From contig CALXKN010000014.1 of the NCBI GenBank assembly GCA_944388995.1, positions 1 through 43,179 of the forward strand: 43,179 nt of DNA. The letters are read 5' to 3'. Numbering within the stretch: the stretch's first letter is position 1; each line of letters opens with the position of its first letter. The stretch is from an uncultured Spirochaetota bacterium. Its GTDB lineage: Bacteria; Spirochaetota; Spirochaetia; JAFGXN01. The position numbers were made by a program, and so were the translations under genes. The notes below the pieces were generated by a model that saw nothing but the letters and a program-made list of their open reading frames with translations, was not told the origin of the DNA and made no database searches. Of the stretch, positions 33,383 to 41,293 are shown in pieces.

Positions 33383-34657
33383 ATGAATCAATTCCGATTG
33401 GAAACGGCGGCGCTTCATGCCGGCTATGAGCCGAAAAACGGCGAGCCGCGCGTTCTGCCGATTGTCCAGAGTACGACTTACAAATACAATAACGCGCGGC
33501 AGGTTGCCGATTGGTTTGACTTGAAGGCCGGCGGGCACATCTATTCCCGTCTGTCGAATCCGACGGTCGGCGCGCTGGAGGCGAAAATTGCCGCTTTGGA
33601 AGGCGGCGTCGCGGCGGTCTGCACCTCTTCGGGGCAGTCGGCTTCCATGCTGTCGGTTCTGAATATCGCTTCGGCCGGCGATCACCTGATTTGCGCATCC
33701 GCCGTTTACGGGGGAACCTACAATCTTTTTTCCTGCACAATGAAGAAAATGGGAATTTCGGTGACATTTGTCGACGTCGGTGCGCCGCTTTCCGAACTGA
33801 AAAAAGCCGTCCGCAAAGAAACAAAATGCGTTTTTGCCGAAACGCTTTCCAATCCGAAAGCCGTTGTTTTGGATATCGGAAAATTCGCCCGGTTTGCTCA
33901 TGAAGCCGGCGTGCCGCTGATTGTCGATAATACGTTTGCGACGCCGGCTCTCTGCCGGCCGTTGGAGTGGGGCGCCGACATCGTTACGCACTCCTGTTCA
34001 AAATATCTGGACGGGCACGCCGTTGCGCTCGGCGGAATTGTCGTCGACGGCGGAAAATTTGACTGGAAAAACGGAAAATTTCCCGAATTGTGCGAACCGG
34101 ATCCCAGTTATCACGGTACGGTTTTCACGGAATGGTTCGGCGCCTCGGCTTATGCCGTCAAACTCCGCGCGCAGCTCATCCGAGATATCGGCAATTATCT
34201 TTCGCCGATGAATGCGTTTTTAATTAATCTGGGAACGGAGACGCTGCCGCTCCGCATGGAACGTCACTCGGAGAACGCGCTGAAATTGGCGCAGTGGCTT
34301 TCGGAGAATGACAGCGTTGAATGGGTCCGTTATCCCGGATTGCCCGGCAGTGAAGACTATGAGCTGGCGAAAAAATACCTGCCGAAGGGATGCAGCGGCG
34401 TGTTTACGGCCGGAATCAAAGGCGGCCGAGACGGCGTCGAACGGTTCATGAATGCGCTGAAAGTGGCTTCGATTGCCGTTCATGTTGCCGATATCCGCAC
34501 GCTGGTTTTGCATCCGGCAAGCATGACGCACCGTCAGCTGACCGACGAACAGCAGCGTGAAGCCGGCATTACTCCCGAGATGATTCGTATTTCCGTCGGA
34601 TTGGAACACATTGATGACATCATCGCCGATTTTGAACAGGCGCTGAAAGCCGTTTAA
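33383..34657 (+). CDS. metY: O-acetylhomoserine sulfhydrylase (PLP-dependent)
   Basis: 424 aa. Cys/Met metabolism PLP enzyme family; makes homocysteine from O-acetylhomoserine and sulfide. The PLP Lys207 lies in HSCSKYLDGH. N-terminal FRLETAALHAGYEP and SNPTVGALEAKIAALEGG are typical, and the 424-aa length with HVADIRTLVLHPASMTHRQL fits the MetY branch better than cystathionine synthase. ATG at 33383 follows GAGGGGG. GH2 follows 3 bp downstream. Confidence 0.93.
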   Translation: MNQFRLETAALHAGYEPKNGEPRVLPIVQSTTYKYNNARQVADWFDLKAGGHIYSRLSNPTVGALEAKIAALEGGVAAVCTSSGQSASMLSVLNIASAGDHLICASAVYGGTYNLFSCTMKKMGISVTFVDVGAPLSELKKAVRKETKCVFAETLSNPKAVVLDIGKFARFAHEAGVPLIVDNTFATPALCRPLEWGADIVTHSCSKYLDGHAVALGGIVVDGGKFDWKNGKFPELCEPDPSYHGTVFTEWFGASAYAVKLRAQLIRDIGNYLSPMNAFLINLGTETLPLRMERHSENALKLAQWLSENDSVEWVRYPGLPGSEDYELAKKYLPKGCSGVFTAGIKGGRDGVERFMNALKVASIAVHVADIRTLVLHPASMTHRQLTDEQQREAGITPEMIRISVGLEHIDDIIADFEQALKAV

Positions 34658-34660
34658 CCC

Positions 34661-36373
34661 ATGATTTTCAAAAAAAGCGAAATCGAAGTTTTATGCGGTT
34701 ATCCGCGGCCCGATTTCCGCCGGGAATCGGCGCTGCTGAATCAGGATTGGTTCCGGTTTTCGTTCGGACGGGTCGGGGACGCCGAAACCTTCATGGAGCG
34801 TTTTTTTGCGGGGGAAACTTTTTCGGATCGGGAGCGGCCTTTGGAAACCGAAATGCCGTTTGTTCTTCCGGCGGCGGAAGCGGCTCCGTTCACGGTTTTT
34901 GTGAAACGGTTTTCGGTTAAGACGATCGCCGAAAAAACCGGCTGTACGGTTTTGCGGATCTGCTCCGGAACTTGGTACGGAAACGCCCGGTTTTCCGTAA
35001 ACGGACGCCGCGTTGCCGATTCGGTTTCCGAGCACGAAACGGTGAGCGCCGAAATCAGTCTCGAAGCGCTTCACGCTTCCGTTTTGTCGGTGGCCGTTTG
35101 CATCGAACCGCGGGACGGCTGCGCCTTTGTCGGGTTCGGACAGCCGTTCTGGATGGAGTTCTGCGGCAGCGTTTTTCTCAACCGTTTTGTTCACCGCTAT
35201 GAGAACGGCGTTTCCCAGTTCCGGCTGTCGTTTTCGGCTGAACCGGCCGATTTTTCGCTGAAAATTCCCGAATTCGGGTGGGAAGGCAACCGGGATTCCG
35301 CCCGCCGCGAAGAAACGGCCGAATTTGTTCTGTTCTGTGATTACCGGGAGTGCGGAATCAATCCGCCGGAGTGGACGCCGTCGCAGCCTCATTTGCTGGA
35401 AATCGAAATCGATACAACCGATTCGCACGGGGTGTTGGCCGACAGAGTCCGGTCGTACATCGGTTTGCGCAGCGTTTCCGTTTCGCAGTCGTTTGTGCTT
35501 TTGAACGGAAAGCCGTTTGCGCTCCGCGGCGTTATTCACGCGGGACTTTACGACGACGGACTGCCGTATCCGTCATCGCGCGGCGGTTATTTTAAGGATG
35601 CAATGGCTGTAAAAAATCTCGGTTTCAATACCGTCCGTTACGACTCCCGCATCGAAAATCCCGCCGCATACTTTTGCGCGGATGCGGTCGGACTGACCGT
35701 CTGGCAGGATTTTCCGGATTTGCGCGGCGTCACCGAAAACGATGTCGAAGAATCGAAACGGAAAATCGACGACTGCATCGAAATTCTGAGCAATTATCCG
35801 TCGGTCATCGTCTATGCAGTTTTCAATGAAAACAGAGGACTGCCGAAGCCGTTTTTCCGCCGGAAATTGATCCGCCGCCTCGATTTTTTCTATTCGTTTC
35901 TGAAAATGAAGGATCCTTCCCGGCTGATTGTCGATAATTCCGGATTTTATCACCGGCTGACCGATATTCTGGATCTTCACTGCCTTTCCGACAGTATCGC
36001 TTCGCTGCGGAAGTATTTGGAATCGGTCGACCGCCGGGAATTTTCGGAAGCCGGACTGTTCGATTTCCGCAGACGTTTTTCGCAGCGGTTAAAACCGCAG
36101 TCGGAGTGGACGACTGTTCCCGACGGAGAAATTCCGGTTCCTGTCATTCTCAGTGAAATCGGCGGTATTCGTATCGATGCACAGCCTGATGAGCAGACCG
36201 TTCGTTTTCTGAAAGAAATGTTCGCCTTGATCGCCGGTTTTCCGACTGTCAAAGGATTCTGTTTCCGGCAATTTGCCGATACCCCGAATGCCCGTTCCGG
36301 AATTTTGAAAGAAGACCGGCTGATTAAAGGATCAACCGAATTCTGGAAGTCGATGATTATTCCTTCCGGTTAA
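34661..36373 (+). CDS. Glycoside hydrolase family 2-like beta-glycosidase, short form
   Basis: 570 aa, about half the length of LacZ-type enzymes. N-terminal jelly-roll sugar-binding domain (about 25-175), Ig-like domain (about 176-275), then a (beta/alpha)8 barrel: ALRGVIHAG near 288, GFNTVRYDSR near 320, general acid/base Glu in FNEN near 389 and nucleophile Glu in ILSEIGG near 500. No signal peptide, so cytoplasmic or intracellular substrate. Substrate could be a beta-galactoside, glucuronide or mannoside. It starts 3 bp after metY with no Shine-Dalgarno, and is probably translated by coupling. Its stop shares TTAA with that of the converging radical SAM gene. Confidence 0.82.
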   Translation: MIFKKSEIEVLCGYPRPDFRRESALLNQDWFRFSFGRVGDAETFMERFFAGETFSDRERPLETEMPFVLPAAEAAPFTVFVKRFSVKTIAEKTGCTVLRICSGTWYGNARFSVNGRRVADSVSEHETVSAEISLEALHASVLSVAVCIEPRDGCAFVGFGQPFWMEFCGSVFLNRFVHRYENGVSQFRLSFSAEPADFSLKIPEFGWEGNRDSARREETAEFVLFCDYRECGINPPEWTPSQPHLLEIEIDTTDSHGVLADRVRSYIGLRSVSVSQSFVLLNGKPFALRGVIHAGLYDDGLPYPSSRGGYFKDAMAVKNLGFNTVRYDSRIENPAAYFCADAVGLTVWQDFPDLRGVTENDVEESKRKIDDCIEILSNYPSVIVYAVFNENRGLPKPFFRRKLIRRLDFFYSFLKMKDPSRLIVDNSGFYHRLTDILDLHCLSDSIASLRKYLESVDRREFSEAGLFDFRRRFSQRLKPQSEWTTVPDGEIPVPVILSEIGGIRIDAQPDEQTVRFLKEMFALIAGFPTVKGFCFRQFADTPNARSGILKEDRLIKGSTEFWKSMIIPSG

Positions 36374-37329
36374 TCAACGGATTCTTCCAGCCGTTTTTTC
36401 AGCTGATTCAGAAAAACCGCTTTTTTGAAATATCCTTCGTTGTTTTCTCTCTGCGATTTTGCAATGTCGCATGTCAGCCGCATAATCATAATTTCAGGAT
36501 TGAGCCGTTTAAGGGCGAAGACAGTATTTTCGAGATGCTCTTCCATTGTATACGGTTGAATTTCGCCTCGTTTCAGAGCTTCAAACATGGGAGTTCCGAT
36601 CGGAATTTGCAAATTGTGAATTTTTACCGCATCCGGTTTCAGCCGGTTGATTTCGTCAATGGTTTGCGTCAGTTCCCTTCGGCCTTCGCCCGGCAGCCCG
36701 AAAATGAGATGAACCGCGGTTTTGATGTTCCGTTCCTTCAGCAGGCGGTAGGATTTGAGGAAATCGGCATAGGTGTGGCCGCGGCGGACGGCAAGGAGGG
36801 TTTTGTCGTGGACGGTCTGTAAACCCGTTTCGCACCAGACGTCAAAGTCGGGGCGGCGGTAAGAGGCCAGTAAATCGGCTTTTTCTCCGTCAAGACAGTC
36901 GGGCCGGGTGGAAACAATCAGTTCGGAAAAGGAGGCGGCGGCAAGCGCGTCGTCGTAAATCCGTTTTAAAATCTCCGGCGGCGCGTAAGTTCCGGAATAA
37001 GCCTGAAAATAGAGCAGGAATACTTCCGCCCGGTAGCGCCGGCGCAGAAACGCAATCCCGCGGTCGATCTGACTGCGGACCGCTTCGGCCGAATAACCCG
37101 GCGGATACCCCGGCAGCCCGCACGGTTTAAAGGCGGCCGACTCGGGATAGGAGCCGTTGTCGTTGCGGATGTAGGCGGCGCGGCTGCCGGCTTCGTCGCA
37201 GAAGGCGCACCCGAAACCGCTGCGGCCGTTTTCGCGGTTAGGGCAGGAAAAGCCGGCGTCGACGCCGACGCGGTAAGCCCGTTTCCCGTATTTTTCCGTC
37301 AGATACGAACCGTAAGAGCGGAAATTCAT
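36370..37329 (-). CDS. Radical SAM protein, TIGR01212/YhcC family
   Basis: 319 aa. Fe-S enzyme using S-adenosylmethionine. Three clustered cysteines near residues 29-44 (CPNRENG, then CAFC) form the site for the [4Fe-4S] cluster with the spacing of the TIGR01212 family, which is wider than the usual C-x3-C-x2-C. ETGLQTVHDKTL, FGLPGEGRRELTQT and KIHNLQIPIGTP are typical of the family. Function not established in general. ATG at 37329 overlaps the pfk stop as ATGA. Confidence 0.85.
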   Translation of the reverse strand: MNFRSYGSYLTEKYGKRAYRVGVDAGFSCPNRENGRSGFGCAFCDEAGSRAAYIRNDNGSYPESAAFKPCGLPGYPPGYSAEAVRSQIDRGIAFLRRRYRAEVFLLYFQAYSGTYAPPEILKRIYDDALAAASFSELIVSTRPDCLDGEKADLLASYRRPDFDVWCETGLQTVHDKTLLAVRRGHTYADFLKSYRLLKERNIKTAVHLIFGLPGEGRRELTQTIDEINRLKPDAVKIHNLQIPIGTPMFEALKRGEIQPYTMEEHLENTVFALKRLNPEIMIMRLTCDIAKSQRENNEGYFKKAVFLNQLKKRLEESVD

Positions 37330-38645
37330 CTCTCCGTCATGGAGGCCGGCTGCTGCGTCGTTTCCAAAACGTCGCGCCACAAATGGCCTTCCGGATTCAC
37401 GTAGTTGCGGCGGCTGACGGCAGCGTCAATCGGAATGTAAACGTAGCGGTCGTTCAGTTGGGAAACCAGCGTATTGGTTTTTCCTGCCATTGCCGCATGA
37501 ACCGCGTGCGCACCCAGCAGCGAACAGTAAAAGCTGTCGTTGGGATCGGCCGGCTGCGTGCGGATGATGTAGCTCGGATCGATATATTTCAGCGTCATCG
37601 GAATTTTCTTTTCTTCGAAGTACTGTCTGATTTTTTCTTTGAGGAAAGCGCCGATATCGCCCAATTTTTTGTTGCCGGAAGCGTCTTTTCCGTCGGCATG
37701 AACATAGTCCTGCCCGGCGCCTTCGGCGACGATGATGACGGCGTGCTTGCGGGAAACCAGCCGCCGCTCCAAATGGGACAAAAATCCGTTTTCTCCGTTC
37801 AGATCGAATTTGACTTCGGGAATCAGAACGAAGTTGGCCTCCGCCGATGCGATTGCGGCATTGCAGGCGATAAATCCCGAATGGCGCCCCATCAGCTTGA
37901 CCAATCCGATTCCGTTATGAACCGATTTTGCTTCCACGTGGGCGCTGGAAACCGCTTCGCACGCTTTGGCGACAGCGGTTTCAAACCCGAACGACCGCTG
38001 CAGAAGGTTGATGTCGTTGTCGATGGTTTTCGGAATGCCGATGACCGAAACTTTCAGACCTCTCTTTTCGCACTCTTTGCTGACGTCGCGCGCGCCCCGC
38101 AGCGTTCCGTCGCCGCCGATACAGAAGAGGATATTGAGATTCATCCGTTCGATACTGTCGGCAATCTCTTCCACCCGGTCGCCGCCGCCGCGGGCCGTTC
38201 CGAGAACGGTTCCTCCCATTTTGTGGATATTGTCGACAATATCGGGATTCAGCGGAATCGGCGCGTAATTGTATTCCGGTAAAAATCCGGGATAGCCGTT
38301 GGGAATGCCGATGATTCGTTTGACGCCGTAACTGTACCACAGACAGCGGACGATGGAGCGGATAACCGTATTCAGGCCCGGACAAATTCCGCCGCAGGTC
38401 ACGATTCCCGCATTCACATGGCTCGGATTGAAGTAAATTTTCGGGCGGGGGCCGGCAACCGTAATCCGCTGAAGGGTCTTTCCGTCAACCGGCTGCGAAA
38501 AAACCGTATCAATGTTGTATAAAACGCATTGATCGTCGGACGTATAATCAACCATGTTGTCCCCGACAACCGAAGAAATCTTCATCGGCGAGGGGATTTT
38601 GCACGGTCCCAAAGTATCCAGCGTAAAATCAAGTTGCTTAGACAT
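37326..38645 (-). CDS. pfkA: 6-phosphofructokinase, long PPi-like clade, probably ATP-dependent
   Basis: 439 aa. Phosphorylates fructose 6-phosphate. CGGICPGLN near residue 84, GGDGT at 177-181 and PKTIDND at 205-211 (catalytic Asp209). Gly180 is the ATP-type residue, while Lys206 is the PPi-type residue, the mixed signature found in trypanosome PFK and spirochaete homologues that use ATP. ATG at 38645 behind GGAGGCTTTT is clear; the longer frame to 38849 crosses the divergent promoter region and galE. It is followed by the radical SAM gene with a 4-nt overlap. Confidence 0.9.
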   Translation of the reverse strand: MSKQLDFTLDTLGPCKIPSPMKISSVVGDNMVDYTSDDQCVLYNIDTVFSQPVDGKTLQRITVAGPRPKIYFNPSHVNAGIVTCGGICPGLNTVIRSIVRCLWYSYGVKRIIGIPNGYPGFLPEYNYAPIPLNPDIVDNIHKMGGTVLGTARGGGDRVEEIADSIERMNLNILFCIGGDGTLRGARDVSKECEKRGLKVSVIGIPKTIDNDINLLQRSFGFETAVAKACEAVSSAHVEAKSVHNGIGLVKLMGRHSGFIACNAAIASAEANFVLIPEVKFDLNGENGFLSHLERRLVSRKHAVIIVAEGAGQDYVHADGKDASGNKKLGDIGAFLKEKIRQYFEEKKIPMTLKYIDPSYIIRTQPADPNDSFYCSLLGAHAVHAAMAGKTNTLVSQLNDRYVYIPIDAAVSRRNYVNPEGHLWRDVLETTQQPASMTER

Positions 38646-38661
38646 AAAAGCCTCCGCTTTT

Positions 38662-38689
38662 ATTATAATAATATTCGGATTTTTGGCAA
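38662..38689 (-). promoter_or_regulatory. Promoter of pfk
   Basis: Minus strand: TTGCCA (38684-38689), 16-nt spacer, TATAAT (38662-38667), then a leader with GGAGG before the ATG. Confidence 0.7.
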
Positions 38690-38706
38690 TAAATAAAATT
38701 TCATGA

Positions 38707-38734
38707 TTGAAAAACCGCCGAAAAACGGTATAAT
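38707..38734 (+). promoter_or_regulatory. Promoter of galE
   Basis: TTGAAA (38707-38712), 16-nt spacer, TATAAT (38729-38734). CCGGAGGAAACGGACA precedes the ATG. Divergent from the pfk promoter. Confidence 0.75.
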
Positions 38735-38757
38735 AAAAGAACCGGAGGAAACGGACA

Positions 38758-39738
38758 ATGAAGGTTCTTGTTATAGGCGGCGCCGGGTACATCGGCAGCC
38801 ATGTAGTGAAAGCGTTATTGAACGACCGCGAGGAAAAACACGAAATCACGGTTTTTGATAATCTGAGCAGCGGCCTGAAGCAGAATTTGTTTAAGGAGGC
38901 CGCTTTCGTTGAAGGCGATATTTTGGATTATCCGGCGCTGAAAAAAGCGATGGAAGGCTGCGGCGCCCTCGTTCATTTGGCTGCGTTTAAAGCGGCCGGC
39001 GAATCGATGATTGTTCCCGAAAAGTATTCGGTCAACAACATTACCGGCACTCTGAATATTTTAAACGCGGCGGCCGAAACCGGTTTGAAGTACTTTGTTT
39101 TTTCGTCGTCGGCGGCTGTTTACGGAGAGCCTGCATATCTTCCGATTGACGAAGATCACCCGAAGAACCCGACCAACTATTACGGTTTCACCAAGTTGGA
39201 AATCGAACGGTTTTTGGGTTGGTACGATAAACTGAAAGGAATCAGATACGCCGCGCTGCGCTATTTCAACGCTGCCGGTTACGATCCCGAAGGAGTGGTC
39301 TGCGGCTTGGAGCGGAATCCCGCCAATTTGCTGCCTGTCGTCATGGAAGTTGCGGCCGGACTCCGCCCCGAAGTGAAAATTTTCGGAAACGATTACGGCA
39401 CGCCGGACGGAACGGGCGTCCGCGATTACGTGCACGTCACCGATTTGGCCGACGCCCACGTCAGGGCGCTCCATTACATCGTCAAAAACAACCGGTCGCT
39501 GGCGGTCAATCTCGGCAGTGAAAACGGAATCAGCGTCGATGAGATGGTGACGGCCGCGCGGAAAATAACCGGACAGCCGGTTCCGTCGGTGTATGTTGAA
39601 AGACGGGCCGGCGATCCCGCCAAGCTGGTGGCCTCTTCGAAAAAAGCAAAGGAATTTCTGAAGTGGGTTCCCCGTTACAGCGACGTCGATACGCTTGTCA
39701 AAACAACATGGGAAGCGTATCTGAAAAATAAAAAATAG
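38758..39738 (+). CDS. galE: UDP-glucose 4-epimerase
   Basis: 326 aa. NAD-dependent interconversion of UDP-glucose and UDP-galactose (or the N-acetyl forms). Rossmann loop GGAGYIGSH at 7-15, LVHLAAFKAAGESM at 71-84, Ser in FSSSAAVYG (115-123), catalytic pair Tyr142 and Lys146 in YYGFTK, and RYFNAAG as in the extended short-chain family. Length is normal. ATG has GGAGG. It may serve surface glycans or galactose use; the GH2 enzyme is nearby but not in the same transcript. Confidence 0.93.
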   Translation: MKVLVIGGAGYIGSHVVKALLNDREEKHEITVFDNLSSGLKQNLFKEAAFVEGDILDYPALKKAMEGCGALVHLAAFKAAGESMIVPEKYSVNNITGTLNILNAAAETGLKYFVFSSSAAVYGEPAYLPIDEDHPKNPTNYYGFTKLEIERFLGWYDKLKGIRYAALRYFNAAGYDPEGVVCGLERNPANLLPVVMEVAAGLRPEVKIFGNDYGTPDGTGVRDYVHVTDLADAHVRALHYIVKNNRSLAVNLGSENGISVDEMVTAARKITGQPVPSVYVERRAGDPAKLVASSKKAKEFLKWVPRYSDVDTLVKTTWEAYLKNKK

Positions 39739-39758
39739 ATCCGTTTCGGCGGATCATT
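39739..39758 (+). terminator. Weak hairpin between galE and tRNA-Arg
   Basis: GATCCG and CGGATC arms around TTTCGG, followed by only a short T-rich stretch. It could be a weak terminator or processing signal between galE and the tRNA. Confidence 0.35.
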
Positions 39759-39759
39759 T

Positions 39760-39833
39760 GTTCCGGTAGCTCAGCCGGATAGAGCAGCCGCCTCCTAAGC
39801 GGCAGGTCGGACGTTCAAGTCGTCTCCGGGACA
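39760..39833 (+). tRNA. tRNA-Arg (anticodon CCU)
   Basis: A full cloverleaf can be drawn. Acceptor stem GTTCCGG (39760-39766) pairs with CCGGGAC (39826-39832), with one G-U pair; the discriminator is A39833. D stem GCTC/GAGC, anticodon stem GCCGC/GCGGC with loop CTCCTAA (39792-39798), anticodon CCT, variable loop AGGTC, T stem GGACG/CGTCT with loop TTCAAGT. CCA is not encoded, so it must be added post-transcriptionally. Reads the AGG codon. Confidence 0.93.
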
Positions 39834-39843
39834 GAGGATTTTT

Positions 39844-40626
39844 ATGAGAAAAGTCTGCTCGTTTTTTTATGTGCTGTGGATTCTCCTTCTGCTGTCAACA
39901 TCGATGGTGGTTTTTATTCCGTATGCTTTTTTGCGGCTGATGCAGTTTCAGCGCGCCGCCGACGCCTATCTCAACACACTGGCTCACGGTTACGGCCGGC
40001 TGGTCTTTTTTTCCGCCCGCGTCAAACTGGAGGTCAGAGGCCTTGAAAATCTTCCGAAAGAAGACCGCGCCCTCGTTTTTGTCGCCAATCATCAGAGTAT
40101 TACCGATGTGGTGGTTCTGAAAACGGTTATTCCGTATCCGATGGGTTTTATGGCCAAAATCGAACTGTTCCGCGTGCCGTTTATTCAGGTTTGGCTGGCG
40201 GGATTGCGCTGTATCGCCATTGACCGTTCGAATCTGCGGAAATCAATGGAAGCGATCCGCAAAGGAAGCAGTCAGGTGGCCTCCGGTTACCCGATGGTGA
40301 TTTTTCCCGAAGGCACCCGCAGCCGCTGCAACGGCATGAGAGCGTTTAAAGGCGGCAGTCTGAAGCTGGCCGAATGGGCGAAAGGCCGCATTGTGCCGAT
40401 TACGCTGGACGGAACGCACCGGCTGATTACGAAAGACGGACTCGGATTCGGCGAAACGGTGACAGTCACTTTTCACCGGCCGATCGACACCTCCCAGACG
40501 GACCGCGAAGAAATGAAGGCGCTGCCGAAACGGCTGTGGGAGACCGTCAACTCCGGACTGGCGGAACCGAATGCGGAGGTGATGCCGCCCAAAGAACCGA
40601 AAAAGGAAAAATCAGCCGAAAAGTAA
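39844..40626 (+). CDS. plsC: 1-acyl-sn-glycerol-3-phosphate acyltransferase
   Basis: 260 aa. Acylates lysophosphatidic acid to phosphatidic acid at the inner membrane. Two N-terminal hydrophobic stretches lie at about 5-30. The motif I NHQSITD has His83 and Asp88, and motif III FPEGTRS is at 154-160. The Lys/Glu/Pro-rich tail is typical. The ATG is 10 bp after the tRNA and has AGAGGA within that gap; no promoter fits between, so tRNA and plsC are probably one transcript. Its last 15 nt overlap the end of the converging marC gene. Confidence 0.9.
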   Translation: MRKVCSFFYVLWILLLLSTSMVVFIPYAFLRLMQFQRAADAYLNTLAHGYGRLVFFSARVKLEVRGLENLPKEDRALVFVANHQSITDVVVLKTVIPYPMGFMAKIELFRVPFIQVWLAGLRCIAIDRSNLRKSMEAIRKGSSQVASGYPMVIFPEGTRSRCNGMRAFKGGSLKLAEWAKGRIVPITLDGTHRLITKDGLGFGETVTVTFHRPIDTSQTDREEMKALPKRLWETVNSGLAEPNAEVMPPKEPKKEKSAEK

Positions 40627-41217
40627 CGCGCGGATTCCCGTAAAAATCATCTGCGACGACAGTGCCGCCAAAATCAGCGCCGTCAGTTTCGTGAGAATGT
40701 TGATGCCCCGTTTTCCCAGAATCCGTTCAAGGAAGTCGGATAAAAGCAGCAGCGCGCCGATGAGGGCGCACGCAATCAGCTCGGAGATGATATTGACCGC
40801 CGCCGTTTCAACCGTTTTCATTGCGGCGCTTTCCACCAGCAGCGTTCCGATGGTTGCCGGACCGATGATAATCGGAATGGAAAAGGGCACAACCGAAACG
40901 TCTTCATCGGGGCGGATTTGAATGGCCGCTATTTTTCCCGAATTCAGCTGGACTGCCGTCAGAAACAGTAGCGCGCCGGCGCCGATGCGGAATGCGTCGA
41001 CGGTGATTCCGAAGAGCGAAAAAAGCACCTTTCCGAAAAAGAGAATAATCAAGTTGATAACAATAATGGAAACGGTGATTTTGACCGCCAGTCTCCGCTG
41101 CGCGCTTTTTTCCATATCGCTTGTCATTGTCAGAAACATTGACAGCGCAAAAAACGGAGTCATAATGAAAAAAAACTGAATCGATTTTGCTGTAATTCCG
41201 GAGACAAAGGTTTCCAT
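40612..41217 (-). CDS. MarC family integral membrane protein
   Basis: 201 aa. Six hydrophobic segments typical of the MarC/UPF0056 family; FFIMTPFFALSMFLTMT near the N-terminus and PIIIGPATIGTLL in the middle match its conserved regions. Function not established (the old link to antibiotic resistance is not supported). The ATG at 41217 is preferred to the in-frame ATG at 41232 because TATAAT lies just before it. Probably leaderless. Confidence 0.85.
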   Translation of the reverse strand: METFVSGITAKSIQFFFIMTPFFALSMFLTMTSDMEKSAQRRLAVKITVSIIVINLIILFFGKVLFSLFGITVDAFRIGAGALLFLTAVQLNSGKIAAIQIRPDEDVSVVPFSIPIIIGPATIGTLLVESAAMKTVETAAVNIISELIACALIGALLLLSDFLERILGKRGINILTKLTALILAALSSQMIFTGIRALLFG

Positions 41218-41223
41218 ACGGTT

Positions 41224-41229
41224 ATTATA
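41224..41229 (-). promoter_or_regulatory. -10 box of the MarC family gene, leaderless type
   Basis: Minus strand TATAAT, 6 nt before the ATG at 41217, with AACCGT between, the same six bases that precede the aroG ATG. No good -35 is seen and there is no Shine-Dalgarno. Confidence 0.55.
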
Positions 41230-41259
41230 CATAAAAATCGGAAAGAATAAAAGAAATGA

Positions 41260-41288
41260 TTGTAAATTTAAAAAAAAAGCAGGATAAT
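41260..41288 (+). promoter_or_regulatory. Promoter of the phosphatase-like lipoprotein gene, leaderless type
   Basis: TTGTAA (41260-41265), 17-nt spacer, GATAAT (41283-41288), then 5 nt to the ATG at 41294. AGGA overlaps the -10 box and would not be in the mRNA. Confidence 0.6.
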
Positions 41289-41293
41289 TGATT

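Noticed and set aside
38646-38849. N-terminal extension of phosphofructokinase
   Set aside because: It crosses the pfk and galE promoters and part of galE; the ATG at 38645 has an ideal GGAGG.
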